From positions 951,147 to 1,015,146 of the forward strand of contig MNCI01004113.1 in assembly GCA_015680685.1 (NCBI GenBank): a stretch of DNA of 64,000 nt, written 5' to 3'. The notes under the pieces are model-generated. The model did not search any database. It saw nothing but the letters and a program-made list of their open reading frames with translations, and had not been told where the DNA came from. This stretch comes from Gnetum montanum (Eukaryota; Streptophyta; Gnetopsida; Gnetales; Gnetaceae). The translations under genes and the position numbers were made by a program. Of the stretch, positions 20,960 to 33,194 are shown one piece after another (position 1 is the stretch's first letter; each line of letters opens with the position of its first letter).

Positions 20960-22127
20960 TAGAAGAGAGCTTTCTTCAAAAGAGAAAATAAATTTGTGGT
21001 TAAAGATGGAATTTATACAAAACGAATTTTAGAGGGGTTTTTTTAATGTTTTTATAATGATCAAATCAATCTCATTTAGAATAACTCCATGATCATTCTA
21101 ATTTATTTTATGAGTCTCCTAAGTTCACTATTCAACATATCCTCAACTATAATTTTATTGGCCTAATATGTACCAAGATATTAGTTCAAAGATTCAAAGA
21201 CGTTACATATGTCAAATTCATGGATCAAAAATCAAAACGGCTAAAGCTCCCTTAAAACTAATAATTGCAGATAGATAATTTTAGCAATGGGGCTTAGATT
21301 TTATTGGCACAATTACTCCTTTGAGAGTTGAACATAAGTTTATTCTCATAGCCAATGATTACTATGTTAAATGGTTTGAAGCAAAAGCTCTAAGAAAAAG
21401 TTCAACATCAGATGTAATTAAATTCATGGAAGATCAAATTCTACGTCATTTTGGTTTACCTGAAGTGTTGGTATTTGATAATGGACCTACTTTCCAATCT
21501 AATGAAAATTTATAACATGGGCATCAAAAAAATCATCTTTCTATTTTCTTCATCAAATTATTTTCCTCAAGGAAATGGCTTAGCTAAATCTACAATAAAA
21601 AGCTTATTTTCTACATTAAAAAGTCAATGGATGGGAATCTAGGAAATTGGATCGATTACTTGCAATATGCATTATGGACCAACCATATTAGATTTAACAA
21701 GGATATTGGAACGTCAACTTATAACTTAATCTATGGTTTTCCTACAAGAGTTACAAACAAGATTATAAGTTCACCCTCAAATTTTATGCAAAAATATAGT
21801 GAGAAAACTAATAAAGATTGAAGTTTCATGACCTTGGTCATCAAAAGAGAAACCAAAATGGATAGGGCTAAGGATAATTTATTAAAGAATGCTTCTCAAG
21901 TTAAAAGGTGGTTCGATGGAAAGGCTTTGAAAAGGACTTTCAAAATCAATGATCTTTTATTATTATGGAAGAAGAAAAAGCCAAATAAATTTTTAGCAAT
22001 ATGGACTGGTCCATTTCAAATCAATAGACAATTATCAAAAGACACATACAAGTTATCCATGTTAAGTGGGATGGAGTTGCGACTTCTATATAATGTTTTA
22101 CACATAAAACATTACTTTGGGCAATAG
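20960..22127 (+). pseudogene. int: Tat-like integrase, copy B
   Basis: Visible parts are FILIANDYYVKWFEAKAL, GLPEVLVFDNGPTFQSNENL (with the second catalytic Asp), GLAKSTIKSLFSTL (where Glu of the last acidic position should be, here Lys), and the C-terminal WKKKKPNKFLAIWTGPFQIN block ending VLHIKHYFGQ at 22127. Broken by stops and shifts. Confidence 0.8.
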
Positions 22128-22231
22128 TCCACAATTTAAAATATATGTGTCAGTTAATATATATATATATATATATCTAACCATAACATATGTATGTATA
22201 TCCTATACATATGATTAGGAAAGTATATATG
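22128..22231 (+). other. Left part of the copy B 3' noncoding region, split by G2
   Basis: AT dinucleotide run and CCTATACATATGATTAGG match 10538-10700 of copy A. At 22231 the match stops and resumes at 43087 after G2. ATATG at 22227-22231 is repeated at 43082-43086 as the target-site duplication. Confidence 0.8.
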
Positions 22232-23086
22232 TGATGAATCGTGGTTTGCTAGGCCCCAATATCGGATACTTGATATCGTGTATGCGATATTGTAGCCTAG
22301 TTAACAATATAGTATACACAATATTGTGATTCCTGTGTTAGCCTATAAATATAGAACTCATATGCAAAGGAAAGGAGTCTTTTGGTAAGTCTTTAGGGTT
22401 GAGTCTTTTTGTCAGTTTTCAGTTTCTTTTCCCCAGTGCATGCCTGCAGTGTGATGCTTGTAATTGTACGAAACCTTTGTTTGAGTGTGACGTACTTAGA
22501 CACATACATAATCAGCAATAAAGATCAAGATTACTCCATCATTGTATCATTCACTTAATTTTTAATTTTTTAATTGTTAATTATTATTTATTATTTCCTT
22601 AGTTAATATTTCTTTATTGTCATTTATTATTCCTATTGTTAATCTAGAATGAGTACATCTTAATCACGAACATTTAAGTGTAACTACTTGATAACCCAGT
22701 GGCATATCTAGTAGTGCTCAAGTAATGTGTGCTTGGTAACCCCAGAGTAGTACATAAGGCCCAAAATGCATATTAATGATTAAGGATGGATGCTCATCAC
22801 ACTTAGGCTAGCTTATATTTTACTTCATATTTCTTATTAGCTTAATCAAAATTATTTCTCATTATCTCTAGGAGTAGCCTAGTGTTAGAAATCACATCAT
22901 ACACCTCACTCTGGACTAAACCATATGTGACCAAGCAAATACTAGTCCAGGAGGGAAGATAGTGAACTACAATCAACATGTAACTATCTAGGTGCCACAA
23001 CTAGTTTGTTTGTGGAGTTTGACCAGATCACACATACACACTTGTATTCATATGGTTGAGCATAGGGGGTACCTCGTCACTCATCA
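22232..23086 (+). repeat. 5' LTR of G2 (855 bp)
   Basis: Starts TGATGAATCG, ends CTCATCA directly before the primer site. Contains a GATATC-rich block (22255-22330), a TATA box (CTATAAATAT, 22343-22352), a doublet of TTGGTAACC-like motifs (22690-22750) and the shared U5 end (GGTTGAGCATAG, GGGGTACCTCGTC). Differs from its partner mainly by C-T and G-A changes. Confidence 0.88.
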
Positions 23087-23087
23087 T

Positions 23088-23108
23088 TGGCACCATTGCT
23101 AGGGATGG
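23088..23108 (+). other. Primer binding site, tRNA-Asp, decayed (G2)
   Basis: TGGCACCATTGCTAGGGA aligns with the tRNA-Asp complement. All four differences fall in its three CpG dinucleotides, in the form expected from deamination of methylated C. Confidence 0.8.
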
Positions 23109-23221
23109 TGCTAGTTATCTAGATTAATTATATCATACAAGATCATTGTAACAAAGTATTAATGATATATTTTTTAGATAAAAGAAATTAAATATAGTTA
23201 AGTCACACATAATTCACAACA

Positions 23222-25580
23222 ATGTCTCTCTCACAAGACAATGATAATGCAATAACTAGCAAGGCAATTCATTAGAGAACCAACATAATTTATGACGAAG
23301 AAGAAGTTTAGAGTACTCAATCTGATGCAAGAGTTTCCTATGTTCATGGACACCCCAACAATACTCAAGGACTCTTGTCATCCAACTTAAATACCTCTAG
23401 TGAGGATGGGACATTTCCTAGAACGAGGGGGCCCGTAAGACCTAGGACCTTCTCAATAGTTAGCAAGAGTACATCAAGGGATGATTGGGAAACTTACAAA
23501 AGTCATGACAAGTCTTCCAATTCCCTCTCTTCCTCTACTCTTTCAACATTAGGTGTCATAACATGAATGACTATTCCTCAAGGGGTCAACATAGAAATAA
23601 AAATCGAACCCACAAGCAAAATCAGGAACACCAACATGAACATAGACAACATTGTCCCAACTCATGAACTTACAACCTACTTAGTGATGATGAACCCTTG
23701 CTAGCCACTAAAAACCTAATGCATATGTTCAAATATCTCACAGGCATTGTAAGGAAAGTTGTCTACCTAGGCTTGAATTAAACAAATTTTCCAAGTTTTC
23801 AAGAGGCTATGATTTAGATCCACAACATCATTTACAAGCCTTCTACAATTCCTGTGCATGGAACAATATTGACAATGGGTGGCAAATACTTAAGCTCTTT
23901 CCTAAGACACTTGTTGGCCAAGCAAAAGTATGGTATAGGTCTTTAAAGCCAAAATCAGTTTTCCGTTGGCCAACAATGGTAGAACTCTTCAATGAAAGAT
24001 ATCAAACTTGTGCAAGAGTTTCAGCCTTGAGAAGACAAATCCAAGAGTGGAAACAAAGGCAACATGAACCCTTGAACATGGCCTTAGAAAGATATTATTC
24101 ATTGTTAAACAACTACCCAGGTCATAGGTTCTCCAAGGAAAGGCTAATGTATCACATCATGGATGGGCTCCATAATGAAACAAGGGAGACCTTAGGGATG
24201 TATGCCCTAGGGCAACTATATGAACTAATAACCCACCAATTCCAAGAGCTTATTAAGCACGTAGCAAAAGAAGAAGGAGAAATTGCCAAATGGGAAAATG
24301 TTGAAAGATCTCAATAGGACCAAACTCTTAAAGTAGCAAAGATCCATAATCATGAAGAGGATAAATAAACTTACCTCAAGGAGGTGGAACCATCCCCATC
24401 CTTGCCAATACTAAAATTACTAAATGAAATTGGGGTAAATATTAATAAGATGATGGACTGGGTAGGAAAAATGTGGAGAATATGCAAATATTATCATAGG
24501 TAAACCCATGCACGATCACTCTGACACCCAAAAAAAATAGAGGATGCCAAACCAAGAAACAAGATAGAACACCATTCAAAAACCAAGAAGAAAGGATAAA
24601 GGAAATCAGGATAGGGTCCCAATGACAAATTAGAAGTATCAATGCAATGTTTTCCTATATGATCACCTCAAAGGCCAATGCCCAATCTTGTCACATCTAC
24701 ATGAGCATTGGGGGAGAATGCTACATTCGGGTTTCATACAGAAGTACTATGTTCAACCACATTGGCAAAACCCCCAATCGTGGGGGATGCCACTACCAAA
24801 CCAGCCACACCCTTTGTACCACCCAAAACCAAGTGCTTATTATGTTCAACACCCTTTTTCTCCAAATGGATCCACATCCTCTACTTCACCTCTTTGTTAT
24901 CATTCTCCTGAATATCATCAACCCATGTCCTCTCCTATGGGATCACCACCTTGTGTTCCTCACACTTCTTCTTACTCTCAATATTCCCATCCTTCACCTC
25001 CTTCTACATCACCACCAGTTGTATCGAGAGGTACACAGCACCAACCAATAAACATTGCCTGTGCTACTACTATCAACAGCAGTGGGACTCCTCCACAACA
25101 TTGGAAGTGTCCTTTCTTTAGGTATGACCATAGGAAGACACAACATGATTTTGAAACCACTACATCCTCCAACTCAGCACAATTCTAGCACTGTGACGTA
25201 CCTTCCTCTTTGAACTCAGCACCTTCTTTTACCTTATCTAGGCCACCAATCAACACTGCAACACCCATGTGGCCTAATGAATATGACAACATGAAGATGG
25301 ATATCAATCCATGCATACCATCTTATGGTTATGGGTGCCATAGTGGATTAGCTCCTTATCACATGACCACATCTTATAATCTGCCCCACTATGCCTACTT
25401 TAATCAAGTGTGTGAACCCCAATTTGGGTACATTCCTACCACCACATCAAAAGACACCCAGTGGTTTGGATATGACCATACCCCAATGTTTCCAACATGC
25501 ATGGATCCACACTTTTCATTTATTAATTCTCACCATGATCCAAGGTTTAGTCATGGGGGATGCCCCCCATTCTCACTAGC
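23222..25580 (+). pseudogene. gag: Gag of G2 (decayed, divergent ends)
   Basis: The probable ATG is at 23222. The N-terminal part (SLSQDNDNAITSKAIH, then the PRTRGPVRPRTF segment) has no counterpart in G1. The Gag core is clear at 23790-24330: YDLDPQHHLQAFYNSCAW, AKVWYRSLKPKSVFRW, RRQIQEWKQRQHEPLN, ETRETLGMYALGQLYEL. Downstream are the DHLKGQCPILSHL remnant of the Cys/His cluster, QNPQSWGMPLP and YYVQHPFSP, then a Tyr/Pro/His-rich tail of about 150 residues (25160-25580) where the other elements have protease. Several stops and shifts. Confidence 0.8.
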
Positions 25581-26929
25581 AGAATTAGTAAATGTTTTTC
25601 CTTTTCTTTTGTTTTACACTTTTTTGTTTTCCAATTTTTTATTTTCTAATTTTTCATCTTTTAATTTGTCATTTTATCTTTTTGAGGGTAATCTCATCTA
25701 TGAATAAGATACTCATGTGCCTATCGGTTGAGGTGTTGTTCTATGCTTTCAAGTCATAGGTGACTAATTATTTGGATAGTGAGCCCACAACATCCACCCA
25801 TCCATTCTATTAATAGGAGGTTCTACTCTGGGTACAATGATATTCTCCTCATCATTAAAACTTACAGTAACTTTGTACTCATTATGCCCAGAGAAAAAAA
25901 TGATAGACTAAGAGGGAATGGTTGGGGTGTGACATCAAGGAAACTTGTGGATTCTCTGTGGTGACATCTGTTTGTGCTATCATGTAGCTTGGTTGTACTA
26001 AGATCCTTGTAGATCTAATGAAAAAATGGAAGTAAGAGTAATAAAGGCACTCAATAAAGAAACTCAATGTTATTCTAGAGGCACCCATGCCTAAAGTTTG
26101 GTCGCTTCTCCAAATCACTGTTGGAAATGACAAAGTGCCAAAGCAGCTAGAAGAAGAAAAAGAAAAGAAAGAAGAAAAATAGCAAAGAAAAGATCAAGAA
26201 GAATGTGCCGCAGAGAAATTTAAATCACTCCTCCCTTGGAAAAAATGCTAAGTGATCGTATGCCTTGCTGTCATGATGCTCTTATGATTGTCTATCATTG
26301 GATGAAATAATGCAATGTCACTAATCAGAGGTATGGACTTGGTCTTAATTTTGGAGTGAAAGGCTAATGATACCTTAATCACGTCCACACTAAAGATTCA
26401 TTATGCATAGGGTAAGTTACCTCATGTCTTGATCTCTGCAATCACTTCTATAATTCATCTCACCCCACTGTCCAAGTATTTCTAACTTTTGTCTTGTGTG
26501 GCATAGATTTCATACCTCATCATGGTGGTATTTAACATGTGTGTATTTTTTTGCACCAGTGCAGATTGCATTTAACCCTTCTAGTGCCTACAAACATTTT
26601 AAGGTGTGGTTACGTAAGGGCATGATAGATTGGAACCTGCTTTAGGGAGGACCCACTTGTGTAACTTTTGTAATTTGCACTTATTGCACACCACCACATC
26701 ATCTTATACCCTCCGAGTAATACATTGCTAAATTTATTCTTTCCTTTATCATCATTTCAACCCAAGCATTCATGTGCACCACTACATGTCCTTTTTCCTC
26801 ACCCCATTCAAGAACTTCATTGCATAATTCCACTTTATTACATTACCCAAAATCTTTCAAATTTACCTTAAATCCTTCCTTTTTGGCCATGAAAACTCAA
26901 AAATTTATCAATTTTTTCAGGTACCTTAT

Positions 26930-27010
26930 TTTGAAAGGGACCCAATATCAGGTATCTGGTATCAGGTCTGACATGATATTGCATCTGTAAAACCTATATG
27001 TATGGAAATC
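26930..27010 (+). promoter_or_regulatory. Internal U3-like module upstream of the G2 second ORF
   Basis: ACCCAATATCAGGTATCTGG, GGTATCAGG and ATGATATTGCA, followed by ACCTATATGTATGG, resemble the order in the G2 LTR (CCCCAATATCGGATAC, GATATCAGG, then a TATA-like GCCTACAAATATAAC). It may be a second promoter for the downstream ORF. Similarity is by eye and short. Confidence 0.4.
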
Positions 27011-27011
<1 letters not shown>

Positions 27012-27044
<33 letters not shown>

Positions 27045-27054
27045 CCCCCCCCCN
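27012..27054 (+). repeat. Poly-C run ending in N
   Basis: About 41 C bases with one G (27044), closed by the only N of the window. True length and reality are uncertain; sequencing through such a run commonly fails. Confidence 0.8.
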
Positions 27055-27347
27055 TCAAAATTTGTTGTCACCCAAAGGATATCATAGGGGTAAGTGATCT
27101 TAAGAAATGCTAAGAACTTAAGCCAAACCAATTTTATTCCTTCATCCAAACCATGAAAATTATTATTAGAGCCACTTGATCAAATTGGGCCCAACATTAA
27201 AAATTTTAGAGGCATTTTTTTTCAAAATTTCTAACTCTAAATCACACTAAGCAAAAATTCAAAATTCATTAAAGGCAATGAGTAAGATATAAGATAATTA
27301 AATTTATTAAATGACCTTACTAATAATTGATCTCGATGTGATTATAG

Positions 27348-28872
27348 ATGGATCCTAAACAAGGACAACAGGGAGGACCCTCTCAAGATGCATCCAAACA
27401 TCCAAGGAGAGGCAAAGGCCAAGGACCTCCCATAGAACATGTAGAGTAAGAGGCACAATCATTCAGCATTCATCAAGAAACCCCTGTTACTGCATAATCT
27501 GAGCAAGAAGAAGGTGGAGAAGGCATGGCACCTAAATAAGGACAACATCTTACATTGTCCCCAAAATGTATTCAGGCAATTCAGGAAAGGTTCATGTCAG
27601 CTGCAATGATCGTGGAACTCAATGTTGGATCTTTTATTGAATTTTTCCCTAAGTCGATTAGAGATCAACTCAAAGGATCTCCAATATGGCATATTCTCTT
27701 AGAGATTAGTGAATGGTATTTGGGGGAGACTTACCAATTTTGGCATAATAAAGAATAAGGTACCACTACTGACATTGGTGGGATTTCAGTTGATTTCTCT
27801 GCTAAGGCCATTTTGGAAGTTCTAAACCTTTCAAATACAAGGCCCAAGGTTGCTCATCTATTCACTCACTCTGATGCTAATGCATGAAAAATATGGCTAA
27901 AGAGGACATATGGTAAGGAGGGAAAAACATATGGGGAGTTCACCCTTAAAGAGAGAATCTATTTCAAAATTGGCACCTATCACATCCTCCCAACAAAAAC
28001 ACTAAACAAGATCTTCACGTATGCAGCCAAAGGAAGTGCAATCTTGATGGGCAAGGTTGATGTCAATCTTTCCCATTTATATCTAATAGAAATATTGAGG
28101 TATTTTGAAGAACATAAGATGGGGAAGTTTGCATTGCCTTTTCCCTATCTAATCAAGAAGTTATGTCAACGTGCTAGGATTCTAGGGTATACTAATGATG
28201 TCCCCAAAAAAGCTCAAAATGCCTCATATGCTAAATTACTGAAGCCACCAGCACTAAGGAAAAATGCTAGTGAAACACTGGAGCTTGAGCAAGAGTAGAT
28301 AGTTGGGCCCATTGCACCTTAAACATTAGGGCTTAACCAACTTACGAAAATGAGGCCTAGTCAACAATAGGAAGCGAGGCCCAACATGTAGCCCAACTAC
28401 CACCTCCGTCGCAAGATTATCAACCATCAATGAGCCATCTCAAGGCCATCATAAAAATTGTTAGTTGGGGAAGCTATGATGAGGCCAACCTCTTCAAGGT
28501 CATTGATGATGCTATAAAGCCCATGATCTCAATTGATCATGCATGGAATAAGGTTTCCAAACAAATAGGAGGAGGGGAATCACATTGGTCACAACAAATC
28601 TCTGGAAATACTACATCTTTCCAAGTGCAATTAGAAACTAGTGAAGGCATCACAGTAGTGGTTATGCAACACTAGAATGTAGACGAAGCAATAGAAGTGA
28701 TCACAAACCATACCAAGGAATCATTTAATGTTCCTATTGTGCCACCAGTGGATCTCATAAGAGTACGTGATGCCCAAGTCTTACCCAATCCCTCAATGAC
28801 TCCTACGGAACATGACGATGCTCAAGTCTTAGCCAAAGCCTACGAGTAGGAATGAAAGTTATTTGCAACTTG
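27348..28872 (+). pseudogene. Second ORF of G2, 5' part (plant transposon-protein-like domain)
   Basis: ATG at 27348 follows GATTATAG. The frame starts MDPKQGQQGG and contains internal stops. Domain residues include SPIWHILLEISEWYLGETYQFW, KERIYFKIGTYHILPTKTLNKI, GSAILMGKVDVNLS and KFALPFPYLIKKLCQRARI. The last segments, a Pro-Thr after a hydrophobic stretch and the LPFPxLIxxLC signature, fit the putative plant transposon protein domain found downstream of pol in Athila-type elements (Pfam Transposase_32, as I recall). A frameshift occurs before 28430. No coiled coil like that of G3 is seen. G3 interrupts it at 28878; the end is at 41829. Confidence 0.65.
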
Positions 28873-28877
28873 GTACA

Positions 28878-29764
28878 TGATGGAGTGTCATTAGTCGATG
28901 CGTCAACTAGGTCGTGTATACGTGGTCGTGTCGATGCGGCCCCGTTGACGCAGCCCTCCATGTGTTGACGTGGCCCTGTTTACACGTAGCCTATTTCGGC
29001 TTATAAATAACAGGGCCTTCCACCTCATTTGGGTACCTTCAATTAGTTGTAGTGAAGCTCTTGCAGTTTGTTCCCTCAGGAGATAGAATATTTTCCAAAT
29101 GCCTGCAGTAGGTGTAAGAAACATGATCAGCCCTTTATTTGAGCATTGATGTATCTGAGCCCATTGCCATGAACGATAATAAATATGAACTCTTCAAGCA
29201 TTCCTTGCAGCATTTGGACTTAGTAATTTATTACATTCATTAGTTTAATATGTTTATGCTTTGATAGTTACTTAAGTTTTTGTTATTATTATTTTAATTA
29301 CTTTTGCTCTCTTACAAGTTCGTAAAGACCATAAGTACAACCATCTTGAACGTAAACCCAACACTTGGTAGCCCAGTGACACTTAATGTCTGGTAGCCCA
29401 GTAGTGTTTAGGGGATGCTCAGAACATGCCCAGAAGATGGGATCAAATACTTATGCTAGGAGTAGTTAATATTTAGATTAAGATAGTCTTAGATTACTTA
29501 ATACTCTAGCCTTACTTTCCAAGATAATGAGATGCCAAAAGATAAAGTAAAAAGCTATAAAAATCATTAGCCTTAATCTCACTTAACCATCGCAAGTAGA
29601 ACATCACAAGTGAGATTAGGAAGATAACAACCATTCTAACCCAAGGTTTCATTGATTAGGGTTTGGTGTATGTTAAGTGCTTACAGTCTACGGAATTCGA
29701 CCAAATAACATGTGAACACCCGTGATTCGTATGGTTGGGCATAGGGGTACCTAGTCACTCATCA
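28878..29764 (+). repeat. 5' LTR of G3 (887 bp)
   Basis: Starts TGATGGAGTG, ends CTCATCA. U3 begins with repeated GTTGACG/CGATG ... GCCC units (28900-28990), then TATA box TTATAAATAA (29001-29010), then the doublet TTGGTAGCCCAGTGAC ... TGGTAGCCCAGTAG (about 29366-29410). By eye about 40 differences from the 3' LTR in the first 250 bp, nearly all transitions. Confidence 0.9.
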
Positions 29765-29765
29765 T

Positions 29766-29786
29766 TGGCACCATTGCTAGGGACTG
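29766..29786 (+). other. Primer binding site, tRNA-Asp, decayed (G3)
   Basis: TGGCACCATTGCTAGGGA, identical to the G2 site and differing from the intact G1 site only within CpG positions. Confidence 0.8.
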
Positions 29787-29840
29787 TTAGTCTTACATGC
29801 ATCATCTAACCTTAGTGAAATTATCATTCAAGTCATTGAA

Positions 29841-32360
29841 ATGGACCCAGGATAGAAACATTTATGCACGCTAGGCAAATTAAAGTAAATAGTAAGATAC
29901 ACCGATTACATGGACCATCTAACATCCAACATGTTTTCTCATTGGAGAGAGGTATCTAACCCACTAGTGCCACAAGAATGTCAAGTGATGTACAAGCATC
30001 CCTATGATATGTCCCTAACTTCACCTTCATCCTACATCAGGATGAGCATCTATGATGGTAGGACATGGAGGGTAAGATCGTACTACCACCCGATCGATCG
30101 ACTTCTACAATGCTATTTCACAATCTTGGTAGACTAGGTATCTAGGACCATGGAGTGGAGTATGTCATGGAGGACCATGACTATCGAGACTATCATCCCA
30201 CTGAGGCTCAACGAGCATAAGACCAGTAGTAGGTGGAAAGATATGAACACCTGAAGAGAAAACAATTCAGTATCCCCTTATTCTCGCAAGGGCTACAGGC
30301 TGATGGGGATCCCATCTTCATGATTCCCATTCGACCGAACTTCCCCTAGGGTAGAAGATTCTTTAGTACATCATCCAGAGCAAGCCTCTAAGTGATCAAG
30401 ATCCTCAAGGGGATGGAGGATCACGTAGCAAAGATGGACAGGATGATCGAAGCCATCATCAGGATAGAGGAGGAGATCGACACCAAAGCAGTGGCGATAC
30501 CTCTCCTTCTTCTCCATCCTCTCGTTCTCCTATACCTTCATCCAGGTTAAGCTCTAATTGTAACCAAGGTAGAAAGGAGTGAAAGGACTATGGTCAAAAG
30601 TATCGAAAGGGACAACATGAGGAAATGTGTGACCAATCGTGTCATGCTCACCGGCATGAAAGGAGGGGTAGCTAGAATCATCATAGACATCATGGTCCTC
30701 AGAAGTACTATGACTCAAACAAGCTGTTGTTGGCTACTCGGAGCATGCTCCGGATCACCAAGGTAGTTCATATTCCTAGTAGGCACATGAAGAATAGATT
30801 AATCAAGCACGTTGATATGAACAAAATTCCCAGATTTGAAAGGGGATAAAACTATGATTTGCAAACTCACCTGTGGGCATTTCATGACGCCTGCACCCTA
30901 CAAAACATTGACAATGATTGGTAAAAGCTGAAGCTATTCCCTCACACACTCATCAAGGAAGCAAAAAATTGGTAAACGTCCTTGGAACTATAATCAATTA
31001 GAAGATGGAGTACAATGCTTGAGATTTTCAATGACAAGTATCAAACGTACTCCATAGTGGCAAACCTAAGACGTCAGATCCAAGGGTGGAAGCAAGGTAA
31101 TCATGAACCCTTGGATGCAGCCATGAGCAGATACTCTTCATTGCTACATTGGTTCCCTGGTCATAGCTACTCTCAGTGGGCATAGCTTCACCACATCATT
31201 GATGGGCTCCATTTTGAAACACGAAAGATCCTTGGCATGTACGCCCAAGGATGACTGTCGAAGCTAAGGGCTCATCAATTGTAGTGCCTCATTGAATAGG
31301 TGGCCAAGGAGGAAGGAGAACTTAGAAAGAAGGAGAGTAGAGAAGAATATAATCAGGATCCCTCCATTAGAAAGAGGGAGTTCCAATTTTGTGACGAGGA
31401 GAAAGAATCATCACTAGAAGCAGCAGTGACCCGAAAGATCTTACCTTTACAAAAGTTTGCATCTAAAATATCAGCAAAGCTTGATAAGATCTGGGACTCT
31501 TTAGATGAAAAATTCCAAAGTATGCTAAAAATTTTAGAAGAGTCCAGAGAACAAGGTAACGATTATGATCAGTGTAGGAAGAAGGAAGCTGAACGTGCCC
31601 AATATAGGGGTAAGGGCAAAGTTGTTGTAGCAAAGCAGGTTACAAACTCTAACACTGAGGAGGATGATGAATGTAGCATCTGCTAATATAAACATCCTAA
31701 GGGATTTTTTCCTATGGTGTCACATCTTCAAGAGTTTGGGGTGTACGCATTGAATCCTCACTTGGCAAAGAGACAAACACCCCAAAGGTTGCCTTAGCCA
31801 CAAGGCAACCTAAGGTAGTTCCACCAACCACAAGGATACTATCCAAGTGGAGCACCACCGCAACCTTACAAATACTTCCAGCAATGGTAGCATCCACAAG
31901 CATGGGGGATGCCACCTCCAAGGTAGTAGTACCCTTACAAATAGCCAGATCCCTATGGGTACTACGTTCAGCAACCAGTCTCTCCATGGGACTCTTCTTG
32001 TCATGCGGCCTTTCCATGTTATTACCACCCCCTGGAATATTTCTAACCTCAATATCCATCACCCAGGGGAGAAAACCCACATCTCTTCTATCCTATATCA
32101 CCTTCTCCTACCACTCCTCCATAACATCCCACTCAGCTGCCACCTGCTCCACCAATGCAAGGATAGATACCGTCATAGCCATAGCAACAAAATGCTATGA
32201 GGGCTGTTAACTTACAACTAGCACCTTAGCCGAGTGGACTGGAACCCAAGCCACAGAAACATCCTTTTTTCCTACCCAATAATCTGAACATACCCTCATA
32301 TACACCTGTGGTTAGTGCCTCTGAACCTTCAAGTGCCTCCACTATTTCACCACCAAAGTA
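29841..32360 (+). pseudogene. gag: Gag of G3 (decayed)
   Basis: Probable ATG at 29841. The N-terminal block is frame-shifted. Core from about 30780: FERG, LWAFHDACTLQNIDND, SIRRWSTMLEIFNDKYQTYS, RRQIQGWKQGNHEPLDAAMS, DGLHFETRKILGMYAQG. The best-preserved stretch is 31300-31686 (AKEEGELRKKES ... DDECSIC), after which a stop replaces the second part of the Cys/His cluster (YKHPKGFF). Pro/Gln/Tyr-rich region with HPQAWGMPPP and YGYYVQQPVSP. Closest in design to G1, with many stops. Confidence 0.85.
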
Positions 32361-32397
32361 GCCCTCAAGCCAACCACACTCCAACGTCTAGACAGTC

Positions 32398-32890
32398 ATG
32401 CTCACACATGCCATGATCGACTGGATTAAGGCAAGTCATCTTCCCTAGAAATTGACTGATCCGGGAAGCCCCCTCATCTATCTTCAGGTGGCAGGAAACA
32501 AGCCATGCAAAGATCTTTTGGACTCAAGGTTAGGAGTCAATTTGATCTCTCATGACATATACAAGAACTGGAACTTGCCCCCGCTAAAGAAGAGCAACAT
32601 TTGGCTCTAGTTAGTAGACCAGTCCATCACCGTTCCCTTGAGATTGGTGGAGGACATTATGACCACCATTTGTGGGTGGTCCTATCCTATTGATTTCTTG
32701 ATCATCCGTGTGGAGAACTGTAAGGGGAACTTCCCAATCATCATGGGAAGAGCCTGGCTAAGCACGGTGGATGCATGACTAGGACTCCGAGATATTTCCT
32801 TTGAAATTTCAAAGGAAAATCCTTTTAGGAAGATCAATAAGAAATGCATTACATGCATCACATACAATGACTCAGGGTGCAACTGTGTGC
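32398..32890 (+). pseudogene. pro: Aspartic protease of G3
   Basis: LTHAMIDWIKASHLP begins the same segment as in G1. The active site reads DLLDSRLGVNLIS, with Arg-Leu in place of Gly-Ser after DS, so it should be inactive. FPIIMGRAWLSTVDA is kept. Stops within. Confidence 0.8.
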
Positions 32891-33194
32891 AACAGTTATG
32901 GTCCACTAAGCAAATATCCATTCAACCATTTAGTCGATCTACCGAGGAATCACCTATTCAACAATGCGTATATGCAGTAGCCACCAACTAAGAGGGCACC
33001 CAGTGGCTGACAATTGATCCTGCTAGTAGCGCATTATGCATGGAACCATCTGAGGGGCTTGTACAAGCCTATGTTGAAAGCATGGACTAAATGGAAGAGG
33101 TTCATCAACAGGTCTCCACTGTTGATGACCATGATGACTAGGGGAAGCTACAAATCCCTAAAAGTTTCAAATAAGAGGCCCTAGAGCTTAATTA
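32891..33194 (+). pseudogene. Protease-RT linker of G3
   Basis: Decayed linker with the counterpart of the G1 and G4 linker (VATNxEGTQWLT-like, then EVHQQVSTVDDHD). No domain recognised. Confidence 0.5.

Larger units (their letters stand above)
25581..27347 (+). other. G2 spacer between Gag and second ORF
   Basis: Begins with T-rich sequence (TTTACAC, TTTTTTGTTTTCC) as after integrase in G3 and G4. It contains the block GGGAGGACCCAC (about 26644), also present in G3 (37330) and G4 (63543). A GATATC/GGTATC-like cluster (26945-26985) resembles the G2 LTR promoter array. A poly-C run lies at 27012-27053. No credible coding region. It ends in GATTATAG directly before the ORF start. Confidence 0.6.

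Noticed and set aside
27012-27053. G-quadruplex or i-motif element
   Set aside because: A near-pure homopolymer ending in N is more likely a sequencing or assembly artefact.
31712-32080. 122-codon minus-strand frame in G3
   Set aside because: Antisense to the Pro/Gln-rich Gag tail; composition explained by the opposite strand.
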